From JARRRD01 sp046706685 (lineage in GTDB: Bacteria; Nitrospirota; Thermodesulfovibrionia; Thermodesulfovibrionales; UBA6898): a stretch of 64,000 bases of DNA. Of this stretch, positions 53,270 through 61,112 are shown in pieces. A program made the translations under genes and the position numbers. Under the pieces are notes generated by a model that saw nothing but the letters and a program-made list of their open reading frames with translations, made no database searches and was not told the origin of the DNA. The stretch spans positions 1-64,000 of the forward strand of contig JBJKPE010000150.1 in NCBI GenBank assembly GCA_046706685.1, read 5' to 3'. Every line of letters starts with the position of its first letter. Position 1 is the first letter of the stretch.

Positions 53270-55311
53270 ACGACAGCGAGTTTGAAGATCTGAAAAACGT
53301 CTTTTACTCACAGGCATACGAGATTGTGGAAAACCTCCAGGACCTGCTGCTCGTCCTTGAGGCCTCGCCGGAAGACGAGGCTGCGGTGAAGGCCATAAAG
53401 AGACATGTGCACACGCTAAAGGGCGACGCTAATTCTATCGGCCTTGCCTCTGTGGGAGGCCTCTGCCACAGCATGGAGGATGTCCTGTCATCACTGATCG
53501 GCGGTTCGGGCGATCGGAAGCGGGACTGCGTAGACCTACTGATTGGCGGCGTTGATGCCATAGGCAGACTCCTCAGTGAAAGTGAATCGGGAATGACGGA
53601 AACGAAGGAAGATTCAATAGTGGCAAGAATAGAAACGTTCTTAAGAAACAACTGCAATCATCCGTCACAAATAAGTTCAGGGTATGCCGAGCGGGGGCTG
53701 GAGCTGACGGAATATGAGCATCTCGATCTGCAAGATGCCAGGAAGAAGGGTCTCACCATATTCGAAATAGAAATGGTTTTTCATCCGATGTGTCAGGACA
53801 GGGGCCCTGCCGCATTTATGGTAATCCGGAGATTGAACGATAAGGGCAGAGTTATACGATCGATGCCTGATGTGGAGAACTCCGATATAGCGAAAGCGGA
53901 ACGTATGATGATCTTGATCGGCACTCGCCTAGGCGCGGAACAGCTGAGAAGAGAGGCCTTTATCCCGGGGATTACGGCTGAGATACAGGTCAAGGACTTT
54001 TCTGCTTCACGCCCCGGGGAGTTTTCTCCACATGGGGATCACCTGAACGAGGTGCTGCCCGACCAGCCGAAGTCCCAGAATTGTGACTTTGGGCCCTCGT
54101 ACGCCAGGAATGAGATACTGAGGGTTGAGGCGCAGAAAGTAGACAGCTTGATGGAACTTGCCGGGGAACTCATCATAGGCCGCTCCATGATAGACCAGTT
54201 GGCAAGAGATCTCGAAGACGGTGCATCGAAGGAAGATATCGTAGGCAGGCTGTTTGCCGCGAATTCATACATGGAGCGCACAATTGCGGATCTTCAGAAG
54301 GGGGTAATGAAGATGCGGATGGTGCCGGTCAACCGTGTCTTCAGAAAGTTCCCGAAAATCGTCAGGGACCTCTGCTCGGAAAAAGGAAAAATGGTGAGGC
54401 TGGATATACTGGGGAAGGAAACAGAGCTCGACAAGGGCGTTGTTGACGCCCTAGGAGAGCCGCTGTCTCACATTATCCGTAATATGATCGACCACGGTAT
54501 AGAGGACCCTGGGTACAGGATATCTATCGGCAAACATGAAGAGGGGTCGATCACTCTCAACGCTTATCACGAGGCGGCGCAGATTGTCATTGAGGCTTCG
54601 GATGACGGCAGGGGAATAGAAGGAGAGAAACTAAGGAAGAAAGCAGTCGAAAAGGGCCTCGTTGCCGAAGACGAGGCCGAAAAGTTGTCCGATGGAGAGG
54701 CGGTCAACCTGATATTTCTGTCGGGTTTAAGCACCTCGGAAACCGTGAGCGAGACCTCGGGGAGGGGCATCGGGATGGATGCGGTAAAATCGGCCGTCGA
54801 CGCGATGAAGGGCTCCATAGAAGTGGAATCTACACTTGGGCAGGGGACAACATTCAGGCTGAGGCTCCCGCTCACGCTGGCCGTGATAAAAGCGCTTCTT
54901 TTTGAAGTAGGCGAGGGGCTCTATGCAATACCTGTCTCAACGGTAACGGACGTCAACGGTATTTTGATGGACGATCTCGTGACGGTGGGCGGGAAAGACA
55001 CTCTGATGCTGAGAGACCGGATAATTTCAGTTATTCGTCCCCAGGACTTGTTCAACGTTGCCGCAGGGGATCAAAAAAGGAAATTTATTCTTATTCTCGG
55101 CGTCGGGAGTAAGAGGATAGGAGTCCTTGTGGACCGTCTTAAGGGACAGCAGGAGCTTGTGATAAAGGCGGTGGACGAGCGGTATGTGAAGTCAGGGCTC
55201 GTGACCGGAGCTTCGGTGCTGGGAAATGGAAGGGTCGTACTTATCCTTGATGCACCCGCCATATTAAGCAAGGCCGTGGATGATGAAAAGAAGAGGACGG
55301 TTGCGGCATGA
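53248..55311 (+). CDS. cheA: Chemotaxis histidine kinase CheA
   Basis: Core array kinase. P1 (Hpt, ~1-110) with phospho-His55 in HTLKGDANSIG; a P2-like segment (~155-245); P3 dimerisation (~285-350; KMRMVPVNRVFRKFPKIVRDL, in part); P4 ATPase (~355-530) with RNMIDHGIEDP, DDGRGIEG and GRGIGMDAVK; P5 CheW-like domain (~535-670). 687 residues, complete. It overlaps cheR upstream and cheB downstream (4 bases), so the stoichiometry is translationally coupled. Confidence 0.96.
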   Translation: MSHFGHLNDSEFEDLKNVFYSQAYEIVENLQDLLLVLEASPEDEAAVKAIKRHVHTLKGDANSIGLASVGGLCHSMEDVLSSLIGGSGDRKRDCVDLLIGGVDAIGRLLSESESGMTETKEDSIVARIETFLRNNCNHPSQISSGYAERGLELTEYEHLDLQDARKKGLTIFEIEMVFHPMCQDRGPAAFMVIRRLNDKGRVIRSMPDVENSDIAKAERMMILIGTRLGAEQLRREAFIPGITAEIQVKDFSASRPGEFSPHGDHLNEVLPDQPKSQNCDFGPSYARNEILRVEAQKVDSLMELAGELIIGRSMIDQLARDLEDGASKEDIVGRLFAANSYMERTIADLQKGVMKMRMVPVNRVFRKFPKIVRDLCSEKGKMVRLDILGKETELDKGVVDALGEPLSHIIRNMIDHGIEDPGYRISIGKHEEGSITLNAYHEAAQIVIEASDDGRGIEGEKLRKKAVEKGLVAEDEAEKLSDGEAVNLIFLSGLSTSETVSETSGRGIGMDAVKSAVDAMKGSIEVESTLGQGTTFRLRLPLTLAVIKALLFEVGEGLYAIPVSTVTDVNGILMDDLVTVGGKDTLMLRDRIISVIRPQDLFNVAAGDQKRKFILILGVGSKRIGVLVDRLKGQQELVIKAVDERYVKSGLVTGASVLGNGRVVLILDAPAILSKAVDDEKKRTVAA

Positions 55312-56408
55312 GAAAGATAAGGGTACTCGTGGTCGACGATTCCGCGCTTATGAGAAAAATGATCCCCTTGATACTAAGTTCCGACCCTGAAATTGAGGTC
55401 GCGGGCACTGCGATGGACGGTCTCTTTGCCTTGAAGAAGATCAGGGATCTGGACCCTGATGTGATAACCCTCGATGTAAATATGCCGAGGATGGACGGCA
55501 TGGCAACTCTCAGACACATTGTTGAAAACTTTGGAATTCCTACTATTATGGTGAGTTCACTTACACAGAAAGATGCCGGTCTGACCCTGCAGGCTCTTGA
55601 AGCCGGTGCCTTCGACTTTGTTACTAAGCCGCAGGATGCCATTTCCGTCCATATAAAAGACATAGGACATGAGATCATTGAAAAGGTGAAGACGGCCTAC
55701 GATAATCCCAATGCGAAATCAAAGATGAAGAAAGTCAGGCCCAGGAGCGATTCGCAACAATCGGTAATCAAGCGAGCCGATAAGGATCTCTTTGTGGGAA
55801 AATCCTGCGATGATGTGCTTGCCATAGGCGTATCGACAGGCGGACCGAACGCCCTGAGCTATCTGCTCCCCAATTTCCCCAAAGACTTTCCGGCGGCGCT
55901 GCTTGTTGTTCAGCATATGCCGGCCGGTTTTACGGATATGTTTGCCAGGCGACTGGACGCCATCTGCCAGATAGAGGTCACGGAGGCGAAGGACGGCGCG
56001 CTGATATCGGCGGGGAGGGCGTTGATAGCGCGGGGGGACAGACACCTAAAAGTTAAAAGGAATCCTCTCGGTACTGTGGCCGTCCTCAGTAACGCGCCTC
56101 CGGTAAACGGACACCGGCCTTCGGCGGACGTGCTGTTTCACTCGGTTGCGGCCGAGTACGGCAGTCATGCAACAGGCCTGATCATGACCGGCATGGGCAG
56201 CGACGGGGCAGCCGGTATCGGCGCAATCATGGCGAACGGCGGCTTAACTATCGCACAAAATGAAGAAAGCTGCCTGGTATTCGGCATGCCGAAGGCGGCC
56301 ATCGAAAGGAAATATATAAAGCGTATCGTATCTCTTGAAGATATGGGAGTCTTTTTCATCAATTTGTTCATGAGAAAGGAGAGGGAATATGGAACAGTTG
56401 TCCAGTAA
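55308..56408 (+). CDS. cheB: Chemotaxis protein-glutamate methylesterase CheB
   Basis: Removes methyl groups from receptors after phosphorylation. Receiver (1-125; VLVVDDSALMRK, phospho-Asp in VITLDVNMPRMDG) and methylesterase (~170-360) with the Ser-His-Asp triad in IGVSTGGPNA, VQHMPAGFT and TGMGSDGAAG. 366 residues. Overlaps the following cheY by 20 bases. Confidence 0.95.
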   Translation: MRKIRVLVVDDSALMRKMIPLILSSDPEIEVAGTAMDGLFALKKIRDLDPDVITLDVNMPRMDGMATLRHIVENFGIPTIMVSSLTQKDAGLTLQALEAGAFDFVTKPQDAISVHIKDIGHEIIEKVKTAYDNPNAKSKMKKVRPRSDSQQSVIKRADKDLFVGKSCDDVLAIGVSTGGPNALSYLLPNFPKDFPAALLVVQHMPAGFTDMFARRLDAICQIEVTEAKDGALISAGRALIARGDRHLKVKRNPLGTVAVLSNAPPVNGHRPSADVLFHSVAAEYGSHATGLIMTGMGSDGAAGIGAIMANGGLTIAQNEESCLVFGMPKAAIERKYIKRIVSLEDMGVFFINLFMRKEREYGTVVQ

Positions 56409-56808
56409 TAATAGCGGCGGATCATTCACCTGCCTTGTGGCTGACGACTCCCTGTTTGCCAGGAAGAACATCGGGAAAATAGTTTCTCGAATCGGCGGCC
56501 GGATGATAGGTGAAGCGGCAAACGGAATAGAAGCTGTCAAGCTCTACGATCAGCTCAGGCCCGATCTGGTTTTGCTTGACGTCACCATGCCCGAACTTGA
56601 CGGCATAGAGACGCTCAGGAAGATCATGGAAAAAGACAATGGCGCGAAAGTAATCATGGTGACTTCCCTGGGACACAAGGAAATGGTCTGGAAGGCCCTG
56701 CGCCTCGGAGCGAAACATCTTCTCAATAAGCCTTACGCCCCTGATCACGCTACCATGATCATCAAGTGGGTCCTTGAAGACGGGAAGGAGGCCGTAAATG
56801 CGACATGA
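56389..56808 (+). CDS. cheY: CheY-like response regulator
   Basis: Single receiver domain of 139 residues: CLVADDSLFARKNI acidic pair, phospho-Asp in VLLDVTMPELDG, Thr/Ser in VTSLGHKE and Lys in LNKPYAP. It overlaps cheB by 20 bases and cheX by 11, a rare density suggesting strict coupling. It is the probable output regulator or a phosphate sink; a second cheY lies just behind cheX. Confidence 0.93.
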   Translation: MEQLSSNNSGGSFTCLVADDSLFARKNIGKIVSRIGGRMIGEAANGIEAVKLYDQLRPDLVLLDVTMPELDGIETLRKIMEKDNGAKVIMVTSLGHKEMVWKALRLGAKHLLNKPYAPDHATMIIKWVLEDGKEAVNAT

Positions 56809-57259
56809 ATATATAGAGCCGTTTGTGAACACCGCGCTGAGAGTAGTCGACAGAGTTATACACTGCGATATCACCATGGGCGCTACTTCCCTGGTGAGAA
56901 GCGATATGATAGACGATGATATTGCCATCCTGGTAAGGCTTCAGGGCGACTCCGACGGCAGCATAGTTTTGAGCATGCCTGCAGAGACCGCGCTCGGACT
57001 ATGCAGCGCAATGTTTGTACAGAAGTTTGAAACATTATCCCCGGCAGGAATGGATGCTATTGCGGAGCTGGCAAACATGATTGCAGGGAATACCACGAGT
57101 GTGCTCAATGACATGGGTTTCGACTTCAGAGTCTCGGCTCCTGTCGTTACCACAAAAAACTGCTTAACGGGGAAAACCCTCGAATTGGAAGCATTCCAGC
57201 TGCCTCTGTTCACCGAATACGGGGAAATCATTATTAATGTGGTATTGAGGACGAACTGA
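56798..57259 (+). CDS. cheX: CheX-type CheY-P phosphatase
   Basis: 153-residue protein of the CheC/CheX/FliY group. The single catalytic signature E-x2-N-x3-G-N appears in IAELANMIAGNTTS (around residue 87); CheX has one such site where CheC has two. Strands YGEIIINVVL end the fold. Sits between two cheY genes, whose phosphates it would remove. Overlaps both neighbours (11 bases and 1 base). Confidence 0.88.
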   Translation: MRHEYIEPFVNTALRVVDRVIHCDITMGATSLVRSDMIDDDIAILVRLQGDSDGSIVLSMPAETALGLCSAMFVQKFETLSPAGMDAIAELANMIAGNTTSVLNDMGFDFRVSAPVVTTKNCLTGKTLELEAFQLPLFTEYGEIIINVVLRTN

Positions 57260-57639
57260 TGATAGACATGGGCGGGAAAAATGTTCTGGTGGTAGATGAT
57301 TCGGCATTGATGCGCATGCTGATCTCGATGATCATAAAAAAAATGGCAAAGGGCGTAATTGTAACCGAAGCGGTCAACGGCTTTGATGCGATTACAAAAA
57401 TGGAGAAGCAGGATTTCGACCTCGTACTTACCGACATTGTGATGCCTGAAATGGATGGCCTTCAGATGGTAAGCACGATGCGCAATTCTTTGAACAAGAC
57501 AATCCCGGTAGTGATCATAACCTCGAAGGGAGAAACGCGAGAGAGGGAGCTTGGGCTTTTGCGCGGGGCAAATGGCTATCTTACAAAGCCGCTTGATGTT
57601 CATGCATTAAAGCATGCCGTCTTGGACTTTCTGAGATGA
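57259..57639 (+). CDS. CheY-like response regulator (second)
   Basis: 126-residue receiver: VLVVDDSALMRMLI, phospho-Asp in LVLTDIVMPEMDG, Thr-Ser in VIITSKGE and Lys in LTKPLD. It starts on the last base of the cheX stop codon. Sequence differs clearly from the first cheY, so this is not a recent duplicate. Last gene of the che run; 139 bases precede the next gene. Confidence 0.93.
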   Translation: MIDMGGKNVLVVDDSALMRMLISMIIKKMAKGVIVTEAVNGFDAITKMEKQDFDLVLTDIVMPEMDGLQMVSTMRNSLNKTIPVVIITSKGETRERELGLLRGANGYLTKPLDVHALKHAVLDFLR

Positions 57640-57705
57640 CATGCCTTGACAATGCGCGTCCTTACCGATGAATAGATAGCTGATGCGATATGCGGCGTCC
57701 CCCAA

Positions 57706-57723
57706 AAGGCGGATTCTTTGCAT
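57706..57723 (+). promoter_or_regulatory. Possible sigma-54 promoter before the HD-GYP gene
   Basis: AAGGCGGATTCTTTGCAT: GG at 57708-57709, ten bases, GC at 57720-57721. The -12 part (TTTGCAT) is perfect; the -24 part is weak (AGGCGG for TGGCAC). Confidence 0.4.
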
Positions 57724-57778
57724 GTAGCTCAGGACCTCCGGCGCGAAGCGCGCGTCGCTATACAGAAGGGGTGATAAC

Positions 57779-58822
57779 GTGGCTATTACACGAATACTTC
57801 TGGTGGATGATGAGGATAGAGCATTGGATTCTTTTTCGATGATGCTGGAAAGTCGCGGTTATTATGTGAGGGCGGCCCGTCGGTTTGACGACGCAATCAG
57901 ACTTGTATCAACGGAGGGATTCGATATAGCCTTCGTAGACCAGTTCCTGGGCCATACAAGGGGACTCGACCTCATACGAAGCATGGCGAATATAGACCCG
58001 GAGCTTTATTATGTAATCATGACAGCTAATGGGAGTACGGACCTTGCGGTCGAATCTCTGAAGAACGGTGCGTCGGATTTCATCGACAAGCCCTTCTCCA
58101 TAGACGATCTGTTAAAAAGCGTCGATTATGTGAGTAAAAAACGGGAACTCGACTCGCAGAAGAAGGAAATGTTGTCTTTCCTTGAATCAGAAATAAACAG
58201 GAAGACAGAGGAGTTGAAAACCGTATATCTGTCGGTCCTCTCCTCTCTCGCCCAGGCTATGGAGAAGAGGGATATGGGGACATACGGTCATTGCAGGAGG
58301 GTGAGTTATTGCTCAAGATTGATAGCGGCAACCCTGGACCTGAGCGAGAAAGAGAGAGAAGACCTTAAGGTTGCCGCGACGCTTCATGACATAGGCAAGA
58401 TAGGTATCAGTGATTTTGTCTTGGGTAAGAAAGGACCGCTTAATGAAGAGGAGAAGACCATTATAAGAAACCATCCCGTAAAAGGCATTGAGATACTTAA
58501 GCCCATAAAGCATTTCGAATCCATACTTCCCGTAATATTGCACCACCATGAGAATTATGATGGATCAGGTTATCCGTCCGGCCTATCAGGGGAAAATATC
58601 CCACTGCTTGCAAGGATTATCGCTGTAGCTGATACTTATGATGCCATTCTGTCAATCAGACCATATCGGTCTGCAGCAACTCACAATGAGGCAATCGTAG
58701 AGTTGATGCGCTGCTCCGGCAGACAATTCGATGCCAGTGTGGTAAATTCTTTTGTTGAGGCCAGCAGGAAATATTTCCGGCTCTTTGGTGATTTACTACC
58801 CAAGGGTTCAATTTACACGTAA
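57779..58822 (+). CDS. Response regulator with HD-GYP phosphodiesterase domain
   Basis: Receiver (1-120; ILLVDDEDRAL, phospho-acceptor in IAFVDQFLGHTRG), a helical linker (120-165) and HD-GYP (~165-340) with the metal ligands in ATLHDIGKIGI and HHHENYDGSGYPSGLSGE. It should hydrolyse cyclic-di-GMP under phosphorylation control. GTG start with AAGGGGTGA upstream. 347 residues. Stands between the che operon and a GGDEF gene, so the array is probably connected with cyclic-di-GMP turnover. Confidence 0.93.
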   Translation: MAITRILLVDDEDRALDSFSMMLESRGYYVRAARRFDDAIRLVSTEGFDIAFVDQFLGHTRGLDLIRSMANIDPELYYVIMTANGSTDLAVESLKNGASDFIDKPFSIDDLLKSVDYVSKKRELDSQKKEMLSFLESEINRKTEELKTVYLSVLSSLAQAMEKRDMGTYGHCRRVSYCSRLIAATLDLSEKEREDLKVAATLHDIGKIGISDFVLGKKGPLNEEEKTIIRNHPVKGIEILKPIKHFESILPVILHHHENYDGSGYPSGLSGENIPLLARIIAVADTYDAILSIRPYRSAATHNEAIVELMRCSGRQFDASVVNSFVEASRKYFRLFGDLLPKGSIYT

Positions 58823-58904
58823 AATGGCCGTATTTGGGTGAAACCTCTGTGAAACTGTCTGTCCCCGGCCGGGGATTTGACGGGGAATACCCTGAGGAGG
58901 CGAA

Positions 58905-60731
58905 GTGGCAATCATGCGGACACAGCAACTCAACGACATGCAGGTAGCCGTTAAAGAGATGAAAGCGGCTCCTCAGTTTTCGAATATCCCGGCGCAGTCA
59001 GTTCTGGATGGCGTAGCCGACCCGGTCATGGTCATCGGCTCCGATTACCGGGTCATTGCAATGAATGAAACAGCCAGGCTGGAGCATTTCGGCAACGGGC
59101 CTTTGCCCGACACAGTCTTTTGTTACGAGGCCACCCACCACAAGGAGGAACCATGCAGCAGCGTTGACCATCACTGTCCGATGATAGAGGCTCTGACGAC
59201 GAGGAAGCCAGTCACCTCAATCCATAGCCATTTGACGGCTGACGGGACAGAGGCTGTCTTTGAGATCCTGGCTTCGCCCGTTTTCGACGAAAAAGGTGTC
59301 TTTATGTATGTTATCGAAACTAACCGTGACGTTACGCATCGGATGAGGGCAGAGAAAGCGTTGAGAGAAAGCGAGGCCCAGCTGAAAACCGTAATTGATT
59401 CTATCAATGCAGGAGTTGTGCTCATCGACCCCGAGACACATATGATCGTCGATATAAATTTGTCTGCCCAGGAAATAATCGGCAAGAGCAAGGAAAGTAT
59501 TGTCGGCAGCATATGCCATGGGTATATCTGCCCCGCAGAAGAAGGCAAGTGTCCGATAACCGACCTGAGCCAGACTATGAACTTATCGGAACGCAAGCTT
59601 ATAAACTCCAGGGGTGAATATATTAACATTCTGAAAAGCGCCGCGATTGTCAAACTTAAAGATCGCACGTTTCTTATCGAGAGTTTTGTAGACATTACGA
59701 ATTGCAAGGTCTCGGAGGAAGCGTTAAAGGACAGGGAAGAACTGCGAAGGAAGAATGCGAAACTGAGCACACTCTATGAGTTCACGATTGCGGCGGGCAA
59801 GAATCTCGAAATGGAGAAGCTTCTTCCTGAAGTGCTGAATGCACTCATACGTATGGACCGGTTTGGCGTCGAGAAAAGGGCCGCCCTTTTTCGTGCCGAA
59901 GAGAAGAGTTTACACCTTGCCGCCGTGGTTGGGCTCCCAGGGGCCGTCAGCCGGTCCTGCAGCGTAGTCCGGTACGGCGAATGCCACTGCGGCACGGCCG
60001 CAGAAAAAGGGGATGTCCTGATTTTGACTCATTCTGAATGCGAAGAAAGACATCCAATCGCGTGCAGAGGCCTCCGCCCACATGGCCATGTCATCTTACC
60101 ATTCAAGACCGGAGCGAAGGTTGACGGTGTGCTGTGCCTCCATACAGGTCTGGACACGTACATCGACGGATCCTCCCTCGAACTTCTCCGCTCCATCGGC
60201 AATCAGCTGGGAGTCGCCGTGGAGCGGTCGCGTCTCTTTGAAGAGATGAGATCCAGTTCCCTGCATGATCCCCTCACCGGTCTGGGAAACAGGAGATACA
60301 TGAAGATGCAGATAGATCATTATATCAACGCAGCAAAGCGTTACGGTAGGAGACTCTCCCTTGTCATGATCGACATAGATCACTTCAAAAGCTACAACGA
60401 TACTTACGGGCATGTCAGGGGAGATATGGTGCTTACCGATCTGGCGGCGCTTCTCAGAAGGCAGATGAGGGACGCAGACCAGATCTTCAGATACGGTGGC
60501 GAGGAGTTCCTTGTCATGCTGCCTGAGACAGACCTGACTGACGCCTGTATCGCGGCGGAGAGGCTCAGAAGTGCTGTCGAAAGGGAAGGCATGGTCACAA
60601 TTAGCCTCGGTGTCGCATCCTATGGCGACTTTGTGCAGTCAAGTGATGTACTTATAACGAAGACAGATACGGCGCTCTACATGGCGAAGCAGAAAGGCAG
60701 GAACAGAGTGGAGCCGTATTGTCGGCCCTGA
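58905..60731 (+). CDS. PAS-PAS-GAF-GGDEF diguanylate cyclase
   Basis: Soluble 608-residue enzyme making cyclic-di-GMP. PAS (~25-145) and PAS (~150-265) each contain a Cys-rich signature (C-x10-C-x6-C-P and C-x4-C-x6-C-P); a GAF domain (~285-435) contains further Cys/His (GECHCGTAAE); the GGDEF domain (~440-605) has DPLTGLGNRRYM and the active loop YGGEEF. No clear RxxD inhibition site was found. GTG start at 58905 with GGAGG 4 bases upstream. A CCCCGGCCGGGG palindrome lies just before it. Confidence 0.92.
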   Translation: MAIMRTQQLNDMQVAVKEMKAAPQFSNIPAQSVLDGVADPVMVIGSDYRVIAMNETARLEHFGNGPLPDTVFCYEATHHKEEPCSSVDHHCPMIEALTTRKPVTSIHSHLTADGTEAVFEILASPVFDEKGVFMYVIETNRDVTHRMRAEKALRESEAQLKTVIDSINAGVVLIDPETHMIVDINLSAQEIIGKSKESIVGSICHGYICPAEEGKCPITDLSQTMNLSERKLINSRGEYINILKSAAIVKLKDRTFLIESFVDITNCKVSEEALKDREELRRKNAKLSTLYEFTIAAGKNLEMEKLLPEVLNALIRMDRFGVEKRAALFRAEEKSLHLAAVVGLPGAVSRSCSVVRYGECHCGTAAEKGDVLILTHSECEERHPIACRGLRPHGHVILPFKTGAKVDGVLCLHTGLDTYIDGSSLELLRSIGNQLGVAVERSRLFEEMRSSSLHDPLTGLGNRRYMKMQIDHYINAAKRYGRRLSLVMIDIDHFKSYNDTYGHVRGDMVLTDLAALLRRQMRDADQIFRYGGEEFLVMLPETDLTDACIAAERLRSAVEREGMVTISLGVASYGDFVQSSDVLITKTDTALYMAKQKGRNRVEPYCRP

Positions 60732-61112
60732 CGTGAAGAGGACCCCGAGGCATGGGCGAAAGTCGGCTTCTGTGCCTTGGCCTGACTGAGGCCGTCCGGT
60801 GCTGACCCCGGTTCTGCCTGCAGTTTCGGCATGGGAAGCGATTTCAGATCTTCGAGAACTCTTTCTCTGACCATACTCAGCCCTCTCGTAACAACACTAT
60901 CATGCCCCCAACTCTGCCAGCAGCACCACCCACAGCCCGATCCTTCTCCTACCAGGTCGTCGGACGAATGCCCTGCCCAGAAACGTCGTCACGCCTGCCA
61001 GGTTCTCGCAGATGAGCTTCATCAGAAACAGCGACAATGCGTCCGTCTCCGGCGTTACGTGCCCGCTGCCCGGCAGCAGTCCGTCTCAGTCAGGCGCGGC
61101 GCCATCGCGCTC

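Noticed and set aside
60677..60874. Minus-strand open frame of 65 codons overlapping the end of the GGDEF gene
   Set aside because: A GAGGG precedes its ATG, but half of it overlaps the GGDEF gene in antisense and no family is recognisable; insufficient support as a gene.
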